Below are positions 1 through 7,825 of a stretch of 64,000 nt of DNA, piece after piece. The stretch's first letter is position 1. Every line of letters begins with the position of its first letter. The notes under the pieces were generated by a model. That model ran no database searches. It saw only the letters and a list, made by a program, of their open reading frames with translations, and was not told the origin of the DNA. Origin of the DNA: Candidatus Gastranaerophilales bacterium (GTDB lineage Bacteria > Cyanobacteriota > Vampirovibrionia > Gastranaerophilales > Gastranaerophilaceae); the NCBI GenBank assembly GCA_944326545.1, contig CALVEH010000003.1:62001-126000 (forward strand), in the 5' to 3' direction. Made by a program: the position numbers and the translations under genes.

Positions 1-1
1 T

Positions 2-556
2 TTTAAAACAGCAATGAAAAGAAACAAGAAATTATGTTCTGTAGATAAAGCAAATGTACTGGACTGCTCCAGATTATGGAGAGAAATTGTCACAAATATT
101 TCCAAAGAATATCCTGAAGTAGAATTAACGCACATGTATATAGATAATGCAGCTATGCAGCTTATAAGGAATCCTAAACAATTTGATGTTATTGTAACAG
201 GTAATATTTTTGGAGACATTCTTTCCGATGAAGCATCAATGTTACCAGGCTCTTTAGGAATGTTACCAAGTGCAAGCTTGTCAGATACAAAACTTGGTAT
301 GTACGAACCAATCCATGGTTCAGCACCTGACATAAAAGGTCAAAATATTGTTAACCCAATCGCGACTATATTATCAGCAGCAATGATGTTAAAATACAGT
401 TTTTCTTTAGATACTGCAGCCCAAGACATAGAAAATGCCGTTAAATCAGTACTTAAAAAAGGCTACAGAACTAAAGATATTTATACTCAAAAAACAGAAT
501 TGGTAACAACATCACGAATTGGTGATTTAATCGTGAATGAATTGTTAAGAAATTAA
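2..556 (+). CDS. leuB: 3-isopropylmalate dehydrogenase, C-terminal part (cut by window edge)
   Basis: Oxidises and decarboxylates 3-isopropylmalate with NAD+ in leucine biosynthesis. The reading frame is open to the left edge (F-K-T-A before the first in-window Met), so the N-terminal half lies outside. The visible part has family hallmarks: SVDKANVL, the metal-binding stretch [13 protein letters not shown], and the cofactor-site segment [14 protein letters not shown]-type isocitrate dehydrogenases share the fold, but the D-E-A-S-M and [11 protein letters not shown] segments fit LeuB best. The first in-frame ATG (14) is internal, not a start. It is followed by a convergent gene. Confidence 0.9.
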   Translation, partial: FKTAMKRNKKLCSVDKANVLDCSRLWREIVTNISKEYPEVELTHMYIDNAAMQLIRNPKQFDVIVTGNIFGDILSDEASMLPGSLGMLPSASLSDTKLGMYEPIHGSAPDIKGQNIVNPIATILSAAMMLKYSFSLDTAAQDIENAVKSVLKKGYRTKDIYTQKTELVTTSRIGDLIVNELLRN

Positions 557-607
557 ACAATTTTTCAAAAAAATGTTTAAAAAGTATCCAATTTGGGAAC
601 TATATAC

Positions 608-698
608 ATGCAGGCAGTTAACATCCAGGCAATTCCAATTAGGTTGCGATGAAAAAAAATTTTTTAGTGGCTTGGTTTAAAAGTTTTCTGACCTGCAT
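608..698 (+). ncRNA. compact structured element between leuB and the next gene; possible small RNA or long terminator
   Basis: A 91-nt stretch closes on itself. ATGCAGG (608-614) pairs with CCTGCAT (692-698), and after a one-base bulge CAG pairs with CTG, giving a 10-bp outer stem. Inside, TTAA/TTAA, CCAGGC/GCTTGG (with a G-U) and a GCAATT/GGTTGC hairpin can form. A T-run follows the outer stem, as in an intrinsic terminator. It could end leuB transcription or be a small RNA or dispersed repeat. I do not recognise an RNA family, and the inner pairs are partly mutually exclusive. Confidence 0.35.
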
Positions 699-712
699 TT
701 TTATTGCAATTT

Positions 713-1567
713 TTACACCCAGTTATTAGAATACATTCTTTGCCCAAACATTTTACATTGAGAACATTTTTCTGTTTCTAAATAACATTTCTTGCTAAAA
801 TCACAAAGAGAAGCACCGCTTCTTGCTCTATAATCATTTATTAATGCAGCGCAATTATAAATCCCTGATTTTGTAAGCAACCTTGAAGACATGCAATCTA
901 AATTCCAATCGCATGAAGGAACTTGCGTTGTATCAGATAACTCATTACTTTCAATTTCCTCTTGTAATATAAATGAAAAATTGATATCGTCTGTTTCAAA
1001 CTTAAATTTTTTACCCAACTCCGAAAAGCCTTCTTTAAAATCATCTATTTTTGACGGTGCAGATTTAATAACCAAAATAGGATTAAAACCATATTTATTT
1101 AAAGAAGTTATCGCATGAATTGCTTTTCTGAAACTTCCTCTTCCTGAAATCTCATCATTAGTCTTTTCATCATAATGATTTATCGTAATTTTAAAGATAA
1201 TTTCATTAGAACCTTCTTCTTCAACTCTCTTTAGAAATCTTGATTTTTTATCGTTAATACAACTGCCGTCAGAAAAAATTGTAACAGAGCAATAAGAAAG
1301 ACATAAACGTAAGATGTGATTAAATTCAGGATGAGACATTGAATTTTTTCCAATTAAATATATATATTTTAAATGCGACTTATCAACCTTAGATAAAGCA
1401 TCTTTTATTTCATCAAGTTGTAAATATTTTTTATTTTTTTGGTTAAAACTTCTGCTTCTGTACACATTAAAACTTTTTGTTTGATCTTTTACATATTCTA
1501 AATCTATAAACAAATGATTAAGTTCCTTAAGATTAACACATTGAGCCTGAATAATAGAGTTATTCAT
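713..1567 (-). CDS. degenerate radical-SAM-like protein with C-terminal cysteine cluster
   Basis: 284 aa. The middle and C-terminus read like a radical SAM/SPASM-type protein: a beta-strand then G-x-x-x-x-x-H-P-E-F-x-x-I-L, VTIFSDGSCINDKK, and a tail with about seven cysteines (C-D-W-N-L-D-C, Y-N-C, S-L-C, K-K-C-Y, K-C-S-Q-C). The N-terminal CxxxCxxC loop that would hold the SAM iron-sulfur cluster is absent, and the usual G-G-E-P segment reads G-K-N-S-M. It is therefore likely a pseudoenzyme that may still bind an auxiliary cluster. The start is supported by AAGGGA upstream of the ATG. It stands alone, and its substrate is unknown. Confidence 0.6.
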   Translation of the reverse strand: MNNSIIQAQCVNLKELNHLFIDLEYVKDQTKSFNVYRSRSFNQKNKKYLQLDEIKDALSKVDKSHLKYIYLIGKNSMSHPEFNHILRLCLSYCSVTIFSDGSCINDKKSRFLKRVEEEGSNEIIFKITINHYDEKTNDEISGRGSFRKAIHAITSLNKYGFNPILVIKSAPSKIDDFKEGFSELGKKFKFETDDINFSFILQEEIESNELSDTTQVPSCDWNLDCMSSRLLTKSGIYNCAALINDYRARSGASLCDFSKKCYLETEKCSQCKMFGQRMYSNNWV

Positions 1568-1778
1568 TTTACATTCCCTTCTTAAACATACAAAATCAAT
1601 AGTGAAATTCTAAACATTTTTGCAAAATTAATAAATTACACAGTTGGATAAAAGTAGTTAGTCGACATTCTATATTCAAAAAATTTTTCAAATAAAAAAA
1701 GTTATTTCTAAACACAACAAATGATTTAACTAAAGTAGCCCTAAAAACATTCCGATAAAGAATTCACAAGGAGGGAAC

Positions 1779-1949
1779 ATGGCTACAATAATAGAAAATC
1801 AGAGCGGTCGCAGACTAATAAGAGTATCAACGGACGACATAATTTCACTTGTCAAAGAATACCAAAATATTTGTTGCACAACAAATACATATGAAGAAAC
1901 AAGAAAAGAACTTGATAAAAAAGACTTTTATATTCCGGAAGATTTTTAG
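1779..1949 (+). CDS. small conserved-looking protein of unknown function (56 aa)
   Basis: Short ORF with a very strong ribosome binding site (AAGGAGGGA, 6 bases before ATG). The product begins MATIIENQSGRRLIRVSTDD and ends in an acidic FYIPEDF. No signal peptide or membrane segment is visible. It contains adjacent cysteines (ICCTT). The codon pattern and the strong Shine-Dalgarno support a real gene. It ends two bases before the next gene's -35 box, so it is probably monocistronic. Function not recognised. Confidence 0.6.
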   Translation: MATIIENQSGRRLIRVSTDDIISLVKEYQNICCTTNTYEETRKELDKKDFYIPEDF

Positions 1950-1950
1950 A

Positions 1951-1979
1951 TTGATAACACACATAAATACTGCTATAAT
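1951..1979 (+). promoter_or_regulatory. sigma70-type promoter for the small Lys/Gln-rich secreted protein
   Basis: TTGATA (1951-1956), a 17-bp spacer, and TATAAT (1974-1979) preceded by TGC, giving an extended -10. The gene's ATG (2005) with its GGAGG site follows about 25 bases after the -10. Confidence 0.75.
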
Positions 1980-2004
1980 CTAGTAACAAAAAACGGAGGT
2001 ATTA

Positions 2005-2325
2005 ATGATGAAAAAATTATCAACTATTTTATTGGCTGCAGTATTTATGTTTTCAGCAGGTGCTTCTTTTGCATCAAGCGGAAATTTTCTACAAGACTAT
2101 CAACAAAAACGTAACGAAGCAATAAAAAAACAAGATGCAAAAATAAATGAATATCAGAAAAAACAAGAAGAAGCTGCAAAAAAACGTGAAGAAGAAAGAA
2201 AAGCAAGACTAAAAAAACAAGAAGAATACAAAAAACAACAACAAGCTCAACAAGAAGCAATTAAAAAGAAACAACAACAAAGAAAAGATGCTATTAAGAA
2301 CTTAAAAGATTCTTTTAAATATTAA
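2005..2325 (+). CDS. small secreted Lys/Gln/Glu-rich coiled-coil protein
   Basis: 106 aa. An N-terminal signal peptide (MMKKLSTILLAAVFMFSAG, cleavage likely after A-S-F-A) is followed by a highly charged, almost uninterrupted helix of K, Q, E and R with short K-K-Q-E-E repeats. This looks like an extended periplasmic or surface coiled coil. The biased composition prevents homology-based naming. The strong promoter just upstream and the clean terminator just downstream suggest abundant monocistronic expression. The start could be either of two adjacent ATGs (2005 or 2008); GGAGG is 5 bases before the first. Confidence 0.7.
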   Translation: MMKKLSTILLAAVFMFSAGASFASSGNFLQDYQQKRNEAIKKQDAKINEYQKKQEEAAKKREEERKARLKKQEEYKKQQQAQQEAIKKKQQQRKDAIKNLKDSFKY

Positions 2326-2327
2326 AG

Positions 2328-2358
2328 AAAAAGACGGCAATAAAGTTGCCGTCTTTTT
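2328..2358 (+). terminator. intrinsic terminator
   Basis: A 13-bp perfect stem, AAAAAGACGGCAA / TTGCCGTCTTTTT, with a 5-base loop and T-run, directly after the secreted coiled-coil gene. Confidence 0.9.
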
Positions 2359-2433
2359 GTATTTACTAATTGCACAAAATATGGTAGTGTAATGTAAATC
2401 ATAAGGAAAGACAAATAGAAAAGAGAGAGTTTA

Positions 2434-2877
2434 ATGAAAAAATTACTTACTTTAATCGCTGTTTTAGCAATGGCTGCACCTGTATTTGCTGCTGACAAAT
2501 ATGCATCAGTTGACATTGATAAGGTTTTAAAAGGCTACAAAAAAACAGAAACAATCAACACTACTTTTCAAAAGCGTGAAGCAGACATCAGAGTATTTAT
2601 CGTTGATGCACAAAAGAAAGTTGTAGCGGCAACTACTGATGCAGAAAGAAAAAAACTTGAAGACAAATACGCTAAAGAACTAAAAGCAAAAATGGATAAA
2701 CTCCAAAAAGATAAAATTGCAGCATTGCAATCAATTGAAAATGATGTAAGAAAAGCAATTGACGCAGAAGGCAAAAAAGGTGTTTATGCGTTAATTCTTA
2801 CAAGCAACAACGCATTATATGGAGCAACAGATATCTCTGACAATATCATCAAAACATTAAATGCAACAGCAAAATAA
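2434..2877 (+). CDS. OmpH/Skp-family periplasmic chaperone
   Basis: 147 aa. Signal peptide MKKLLTLIAVLAMAAPVFAA, then the OmpH-type start (YASVDIDKVLKGY), a long charged central helix (about residues 45-105) and a C-terminal segment with A-L-I-L-T-S-N-N-A-L-Y-G-A-T-D, where this family usually has its last strand. The family (Skp/HlpA) binds unfolded outer-membrane proteins in the periplasm. It lies upstream of lpxD, as skp does in many Gram-negatives, although here a terminator and a leftward gene intervene, so it is transcribed separately. Confidence 0.8.
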   Translation: MKKLLTLIAVLAMAAPVFAADKYASVDIDKVLKGYKKTETINTTFQKREADIRVFIVDAQKKVVAATTDAERKKLEDKYAKELKAKMDKLQKDKIAALQSIENDVRKAIDAEGKKGVYALILTSNNALYGATDISDNIIKTLNATAK

Positions 2878-2896
2878 CAAAGAATGATAATAAACT

Positions 2897-2930
2897 AAAA
2901 AAGGTAAACTGTTTTCCAGTTTACCTTTTT
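2897..2930 (+). terminator. intrinsic terminator, possibly bidirectional
   Basis: AAAAAAGGTAAACTG pairs with CAGTTTACCTTTTT around a short loop. It lies between the convergent chaperone gene and the leftward gene ending at 2948, and A and T runs on both sides allow use from either direction. Confidence 0.85.
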
Positions 2931-2947
2931 GTTTTGTTATTATGTTT

Positions 2948-3226
2948 CTAGGCCAATGTTCCGCCTGATACGAAGTTCATTACATCAAAGATTGTATCTT
3001 TTACAAAAGCCACTGCGAGCTCTTTTACAGGTCTTTTGTCAATATAATCAAATGCGATATAAAGAGGATCTCTTGAGTTTTTAAATCTCATTCTGATATC
3101 TTTCTTATCAAGAATTGCAAGATTAGCTTGGAGTCTGTTTTCTTGCTGAGCTTTTCTCAAAAGGGGTCTGAATTGTCCATTACCGCCTCTATTATTATTT
3201 GTATTTCCTGCCGGACTAATTGACAT
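2948..3226 (-). CDS. hypothetical protein, 92 aa
   Basis: Unrecognised. The N-terminus is Asn/Gly-rich (MSISPAGNTNNNRGGNGQF), followed by a basic helix and then a segment ending F-V-K-D-T-I-F-D-V-M-N-F-V-S-G-G. No signal peptide. A good ribosome binding site (AAGGAG) lies 7-8 bases before the ATG. It is divergent from the lpx operon, and the shared upstream region carries two identical 10-bp repeats, so expression may be coordinated with lpxD. Confidence 0.6.
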   Translation of the reverse strand: MSISPAGNTNNNRGGNGQFRPLLRKAQQENRLQANLAILDKKDIRMRFKNSRDPLYIAFDYIDKRPVKELAVAFVKDTIFDVMNFVSGGTLA

Positions 3227-3262
3227 TTTAGAATCTCCTTTATATCTTCTATATATATAAAG

Positions 3263-3294
3263 GTATATACTAATTCAAAATTGCGTATATACTA
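3263..3294. promoter_or_regulatory. paired 10-bp repeats in the divergent promoter region of lpxD
   Basis: GTATATACTA occurs at 3263-3272 and again at 3285-3294. The two copies are exactly 22 bp apart (two helical turns), and each contains the palindrome GTATATAC. This is the arrangement of a two-site operator. The regulator is unknown. Confidence 0.4.
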
Positions 3295-3348
3295 TTTTAT
3301 TGTTACAAAAAGTTTACAAATTAGAGATATTAAATATATATAAAATTT

Positions 3349-3377
3349 TTGTAATTTTTCCCTGATAGTATTAAAAT
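3349..3377 (+). promoter_or_regulatory. probable promoter of the lpx operon
   Basis: TTGTAA (3349-3354), a 17-bp spacer, TAAAAT (3372-3377), then a short leader with AAAGGAGAG before the lpxD ATG at 3405. Confidence 0.5.
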
Positions 3378-3404
3378 AGAACAATATAGTTAAAGGAGAG
3401 AGAG

Positions 3405-4493
3405 ATGAAAAGTTACAAAATAGAGGAAATATCAGAAATAGTCGGTGGTATTTTGACAAAGGTAAATGACGCCAGCATAGATAAACTTTTGCCACCTTTA
3501 CTCGCTGATGAAAACGCACTTGCTTTGGCTCTGTCAGAGGAAGAAATTGAAAACCTTATGAAAACAAAAGCAAAAGTTGCACTTGTACCTCTTGGTGTTA
3601 ATTTCGATCACATCTCAACAATAGAAGTTGAACGACCAAGATTAGCAATGATGAAACTTCTTCATCTTTTCTACGATGCACCTGATGCACCTAGCGGAAT
3701 TCATCCTTCTGCTGTTATACATCCAGAAGCTAAAATAGGTGAAAATGTATCAATCGGACCAAACGTTGTTATTTCAAGAAACGCAGTAGTAGGAAACAAC
3801 ACAAAACTTCTTGCCAATATATATATAGGCAAAAACTGCACAGTAGGTGAAAATTGTTTATTCCACCCCGGAGTAAATATCGGCGACAACTCCCACATCG
3901 GAAACAGAGTAATCTTACAACACGGTGTAAGCATCGGCGCAGACGGTTTCAGCTTTGTAACAGAAAACCCTGATGTTATAGAACAAGCAAGAAAAGAAGG
4001 CGCTGTTAAAGAAGCAAACACAAAACAAAAAGTTTATAAAATACCATCAATCGGTGGTGTTGTTATATCAGACGATGTAGAAATCGGTGCTAACACATGT
4101 ATCGATAGAGGCACTATAGAAAATACATTTATCGGACCTCAAACAAAGATTGATAACCTCGTACAAATCGGCCATAACTGTAAAATTGGTGGTGCTTGTA
4201 TGATAGTTTCACAAGTAGGCTTGGCTGGTAGCTGTAAAATAGGTGACAGAGTTGTTATTGCTGGTCAAGCAGGTCTTGCAGACCACTTAAGCATAGGCTC
4301 TGATTCTATTGTTATGGCTCAAGCTGGGGTAACAAAAAGCTTCCCAGATAAATCTATCATCATCGGTGCACCTGCTGTTCCAAGAAAAGACTTTATTAAG
4401 CAGTTAAAAATGCTTAAAGCTGCAGAAGAAGCAGTGGGCAAATTCAAAAAATACGAACACTTGCTTGAATCATTTGAACAAGGGGAAGAATAA
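3405..4493 (+). CDS. lpxD: UDP-3-O-acylglucosamine N-acyltransferase
   Basis: 362 aa. Adds the second 3-hydroxyacyl chain (from acyl-ACP) to UDP-3-O-acyl-glucosamine in cytoplasmic lipid A synthesis. An N-terminal uridine-binding domain (about 1-100) is followed by a left-handed beta-helix of hexapeptide repeats (I-G-x-N-V-x style, about 105-320) and a C-terminal helix. The active-site region [10 protein letters not shown] holds the family's catalytic His, and DGFSF sits in the middle of the helix as expected. First gene of lpxD-lpxC-fabZ-lpxA. AAAGGAGAG precedes the ATG, and its stop overlaps the lpxC start by one base. Confidence 0.95.
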   Translation: MKSYKIEEISEIVGGILTKVNDASIDKLLPPLLADENALALALSEEEIENLMKTKAKVALVPLGVNFDHISTIEVERPRLAMMKLLHLFYDAPDAPSGIHPSAVIHPEAKIGENVSIGPNVVISRNAVVGNNTKLLANIYIGKNCTVGENCLFHPGVNIGDNSHIGNRVILQHGVSIGADGFSFVTENPDVIEQARKEGAVKEANTKQKVYKIPSIGGVVISDDVEIGANTCIDRGTIENTFIGPQTKIDNLVQIGHNCKIGGACMIVSQVGLAGSCKIGDRVVIAGQAGLADHLSIGSDSIVMAQAGVTKSFPDKSIIIGAPAVPRKDFIKQLKMLKAAEEAVGKFKKYEHLLESFEQGEE

Positions 4494-5311
4494 TGACTAT
4501 GACAACAACAGTTAATACAATCTTAAAAGAAACAGAAGTTTCATCAAAAGGTTTGATGACAGGTGTTGATTGCACTGCAAGACTTGTACCATCAGATATA
4601 AAAGGTATAAGATTCCACCTTGGTGACAAAGTAATCGAAGCAAATGTAGATAATGTTGTTTCAACAGAACATTGTACAGTGATTGGCAACCAAGATATTA
4701 AAGTGATGTTAATCGAACATTTTATGGCAGCTTGTGCAATTTGTCATATAGAAGCAATAGATGTTTATCTCACTCATTTTGAAATGCCAATACTAGGCGG
4801 CGGTTCAGCTGAATGGGTAGAAATCTTCAAACAAGCAGGAAACAAAGCAAAAGAAAGCTACATTATAGAAGAACCTGTTTCTTATTTTAACGGAAAGACT
4901 CACTTGCTAGTCGTACCGTCAGACGAATTTAAAGTTACATACAGCGTAAACTTTAATCACCCTGAATTGAATCACAGATGGGTCTCTCTAGACAAAGAAA
5001 AAATGCATGAAGTAATTGAAGCCAGAACCTTTGGTTACTTAAAAGAACTTGAAATGCTTCAAGCTGCAGGTTATGCAAGAGGCGTAAGCATCGAAAACAC
5101 AGTTGGTATGACAGATGACGGATACACAACAGAATTAAAAAGCGACTTTGAACCTGTAAAACACAAAATATTAGACTTAATTGGCGACTTTTACCTAACA
5201 GGATTCAATCCGCTTGATTTAAAAGCAGAAGTCATTGTTAAAGAAGCAGGTCACGCAGTTCACGTTAAAGTGGCAAAGATGCTTAAAGACAAAATCAAAA
5301 AAGAAAATTAA
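4493..5311 (+). CDS. lpxC: UDP-3-O-acyl-N-acetylglucosamine deacetylase
   Basis: 272 aa. Zinc enzyme catalysing the committed deacetylation step of lipid A synthesis. Zinc ligands are visible as H76 in IEHFMAA and H224 and D228 in HKILDLIGD. The ILGGGSAEW motif is also present. Somewhat shorter than the E. coli enzyme (about 305 aa) but both lobes are there. The ATG shares a base with the lpxD stop (TAATG), so translation is likely coupled. Confidence 0.95.
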   Translation: MTMTTTVNTILKETEVSSKGLMTGVDCTARLVPSDIKGIRFHLGDKVIEANVDNVVSTEHCTVIGNQDIKVMLIEHFMAACAICHIEAIDVYLTHFEMPILGGGSAEWVEIFKQAGNKAKESYIIEEPVSYFNGKTHLLVVPSDEFKVTYSVNFNHPELNHRWVSLDKEKMHEVIEARTFGYLKELEMLQAAGYARGVSIENTVGMTDDGYTTELKSDFEPVKHKILDLIGDFYLTGFNPLDLKAEVIVKEAGHAVHVKVAKMLKDKIKKEN

Positions 5312-5332
5312 TTAGACTAAGGAGAAGTATAG

Positions 5333-5794
5333 ATGAGTACAGAAAATGTAAATACAACAGAGGAAGTTCTTCAATTTGACGTAATGCAAATTATGGAAAT
5401 GATTCCTCACAGATATCCGTTCTTATTAGTTGACAGAATCACAGAATGTGTACCTGGCAAATATTCAAAAGGATATAAAAATTTAACATTCAACGAACCG
5501 TTCTTTCAAGGACATTTTCCAGGTAATCCGATAATGCCTGGTGTTTTACAGACAGAAGCATTGGCTCAGTTGGGTGCAGGTATCTTAATGACAATGCCTG
5601 AATATAAAGGTAAACTAGTTGTTTACGCTGGTATAGACAATTGCAGATTCAAAAGAATAGTACGCCCAGGTGACAGACTTGATATGGAAGTTGAACTTGT
5701 AAAAGTAAAAGGACCTATCATAAAAGCCCAAGGTAAAGCTATGGTTGACGGACAACTTGCAATGTCAGCTGATATGATTTTCTCAGTTATGTAG
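5333..5794 (+). CDS. fabZ: (3R)-hydroxyacyl-ACP dehydratase
   Basis: 153 aa hot-dog-fold enzyme that dehydrates 3-hydroxyacyl-ACP in fatty acid elongation. It competes with LpxA/LpxD for the same acyl-ACPs, which explains its position in lpx operons. Hallmarks are IPHRYPFLLVDR (catalytic His), GHFPGNPIMPG and Q-T-E-A-L-A-Q (catalytic Glu). AAGGAG lies before the ATG, which is 21 bases after lpxC. An extra acidic stretch of about 12 residues precedes the conserved core. Confidence 0.95.
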   Translation: MSTENVNTTEEVLQFDVMQIMEMIPHRYPFLLVDRITECVPGKYSKGYKNLTFNEPFFQGHFPGNPIMPGVLQTEALAQLGAGILMTMPEYKGKLVVYAGIDNCRFKRIVRPGDRLDMEVELVKVKGPIIKAQGKAMVDGQLAMSADMIFSVM

Positions 5795-5803
5795 GAGGCA
5801 ACA

Positions 5804-6592
5804 ATGATAGACAAAAGAGCAATAATTGCCGATGATGCACAAATAGGAAACAATGTAACAATAGGAGCGAATGCTGTAATTGGAAATGGCGTAAAAATCG
5901 CAGATAACGTAATAATTATGCCAAACGCATACCTAGAATATTGTGAAATAGGTGAAGGTACTGTAATTTCACCATTTGCAAGTATAGGTACAGCTCCTCA
6001 AGATTTGGGCTATAAAAACGAGCCAACAAAATCAATAATAGGTAAAAACTGTATAATTAAAGAGTATGCAACAGTAAACCGTGCATCAGGTGAAGGCAAG
6101 GCGACAATAGTCGGAGACAAATGTCTTTTAATGACATCATCTCACGTTGCTCACAACTGCGTATTAGAAGACGAAGTTATCATGGCAAACCTCGCAACAA
6201 TAGGTGGACACTGCCACGTAGGTAAAGGTGCTTTCTTAGGAGGCATGAGCGTATTTCACCAAAACTTAAGAATTGGTGAAATGTGTATAATAAGCGGTTT
6301 CTCTGCTGCAAGGATGGACTGTTTGCCTTATGTAAAAGGAGAAGGCCGTCCTCCGATACCACACGGAATCAATGCAATTGGTCTAAAAAGAAGAGGTATT
6401 GCTCCTGAAACTAGAAATAACCTTAAAGAAGCGTTAAAAATTCTTAAATCTGGGGAATATACAATTACCAAAGCTTGTGACGTGATAGAAAGAAATGTTG
6501 AACAAGATGAATACGTCAAGAAGTTTGTTCAATTTATTCGTGAATCTAAAAGAGGAATCACGCTTAGAAAAGCAGAAAACACAATGTTTTAA
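5804..6592 (+). CDS. lpxA: UDP-N-acetylglucosamine acyltransferase
   Basis: 262 aa. First enzyme of lipid A synthesis, transferring a 3-hydroxyacyl chain to UDP-GlcNAc. Hexapeptide beta-helix (about 1-185) then a C-terminal helical domain. The catalytic His is in SSHVAHNC, and GGHCHVG and the G-L-K-R-R-G-I turn match the family. A GGAGG site overlaps the end of fabZ, 9 bases upstream. Last gene of the operon, followed by a strong terminator. lpxB and lpxK are not in this window. Confidence 0.95.
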   Translation: MIDKRAIIADDAQIGNNVTIGANAVIGNGVKIADNVIIMPNAYLEYCEIGEGTVISPFASIGTAPQDLGYKNEPTKSIIGKNCIIKEYATVNRASGEGKATIVGDKCLLMTSSHVAHNCVLEDEVIMANLATIGGHCHVGKGAFLGGMSVFHQNLRIGEMCIISGFSAARMDCLPYVKGEGRPPIPHGINAIGLKRRGIAPETRNNLKEALKILKSGEYTITKACDVIERNVEQDEYVKKFVQFIRESKRGITLRKAENTMF

Positions 6593-6610
6593 AACCTAAA
6601 ACGATATAGT

Positions 6611-6641
6611 AAATAAAGCAGCTATTCAAGCTGCTTTATTT
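6611..6641 (+). terminator. terminator of the lpx operon
   Basis: A 12-bp stem, AAATAAAGCAGC / GCTGCTTTATTT, with a 7-base loop, right after lpxA. Confidence 0.85.
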
Positions 6642-6668
6642 GTTTATATTAAGAAAAAAAGTTATAAT
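6640..6668 (+). promoter_or_regulatory. probable promoter of the aminopeptidase-bioA group
   Basis: TTGTTT (6640-6645), 17 bp, TATAAT (6663-6668), then AGAGGA before the ATG at 6699. The -35 overlaps the end of the lpx terminator. Confidence 0.55.
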
Positions 6669-6698
6669 AAACTAACAAACTTAAAAGAGGATAGAAAA

Positions 6699-7802
6699 AT
6701 GAATAAATTATGGGAAAAATATGCAAAAGTACTTGTTGAATATTCTGTAGATATTCAACCAAATGACTTAACAATAATTAGAGCAACAAGCCACGAAGCT
6801 CAACCGTTAGTAAAAGAAATATATAAACAAGTTCTACAAAAAGGGGCGCATCCAATAGTTCACGCAACAATGGAAGGACTTGGCGAAACTTACATCAAAT
6901 ATGCATCTGATGAACAACTTGAATACATTGACCCAATGACAGAACTTGAATATAAAACAGCCAACAAATTTATATCAATAGGGGCACCTACTAATACCAA
7001 AACAATGGCTAAAGCTGATTCAAAAAAAATGGCAAAACGTTCTGCAGCAACAAGACACCTTTCAAACTTGCTTATGCAGCGTTCAGCAGAAGGCAGCTTA
7101 AAATGGGTAATTGCTGATTTCCCGACAAATGCATTGGCACAAGAAGCAAAAATGTCTCTAGATGATTATACAGACTTTTTAATAAAATCTTGTTATTTGC
7201 ATTTAGACAATCCAATAGAAAAATGGAGAGAAATCGACAAAGAACAACAAAGAATAGCAGATTACCTAAATAAAACAACAAAGTTGCACATCATAGGTGA
7301 AGAAACAGATATAACTTTCAATACCGAAGGAAGAAAATGGCTTAACTGCTCAGGTCAATGCAACTTCCCTGACGGAGAAATTTACACATCCCCTGTAGAA
7401 GACAGCGCAAACGGAACAATTTACTTTGACTTTCCTCAAATATACAGAGGCAATGAAGCTCACAAAGTTCGTGTTCGTTTAGAAAACGGTAAAGTCGTTG
7501 AAGCAAGTGCAGAAAAAGGCCAAGAATACTTCCTTGATATGATAAATATGGACGAAGGTTCAAGATTTGTAGGTGAAATCGCTATCGGAACAAACTATAT
7601 GATACAAGAAATAACCGGAAATATTCTTTTTGACGAAAAAATTGGCGGTGCAATTCATATGGCATTAGGTGCTTCTTATCCGGAAGCTGGCGGAAAAAAT
7701 GTTTCAGGACTTCACTGGGATTTAATCAAAAATATGAAAAACGGCGGAGAAATATACGCCGATGACAAATTGATTTATAAAGACGGTCAATTTGTAATAT
7801 AA
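6699..7802 (+). CDS. M29-family (thermophilic-type) metallo-aminopeptidase
   Basis: 367 aa. Removes N-terminal amino acids from peptides in the cytoplasm using two metal ions. The C-terminal half has the expected metal ligands: Glu in FPDGEIYTSP, Glu in GEIAIGTN, Glu and His in F-D-E-K-I-G-G-A-I-H-M-A-L-G, and His/Asp in GLHWDLI. The N-terminal domain (about 1-200) forms the dimer. Length is slightly below the usual 400-410. Followed after 23 bases by bioA and probably co-transcribed with it, although no functional link is obvious. Confidence 0.88.
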   Translation: MNKLWEKYAKVLVEYSVDIQPNDLTIIRATSHEAQPLVKEIYKQVLQKGAHPIVHATMEGLGETYIKYASDEQLEYIDPMTELEYKTANKFISIGAPTNTKTMAKADSKKMAKRSAATRHLSNLLMQRSAEGSLKWVIADFPTNALAQEAKMSLDDYTDFLIKSCYLHLDNPIEKWREIDKEQQRIADYLNKTTKLHIIGEETDITFNTEGRKWLNCSGQCNFPDGEIYTSPVEDSANGTIYFDFPQIYRGNEAHKVRVRLENGKVVEASAEKGQEYFLDMINMDEGSRFVGEIAIGTNYMIQEITGNILFDEKIGGAIHMALGASYPEAGGKNVSGLHWDLIKNMKNGGEIYADDKLIYKDGQFVI

Positions 7803-7825
7803 AAATACAGGCAGAGAGAAATAAA

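Noticed and set aside
891-1118. 75-aa plus-strand ORF inside the radical-SAM-like gene
   Set aside because: Shadow of the minus-strand gene, no start signals, no family features.
2045-2260. 71-aa minus-strand Leu/Val-rich ORF
   Set aside because: Reverse complement of the Lys/Gln-rich coiled-coil gene, which has its own promoter, signal peptide and terminator.
2954-3226. Asn/Gly-rich N-terminus as a possible S-F-K-G-type tag
   Set aside because: It has G-Q-F-R-P, not F-K-G/A, so it was not counted in the motif family.
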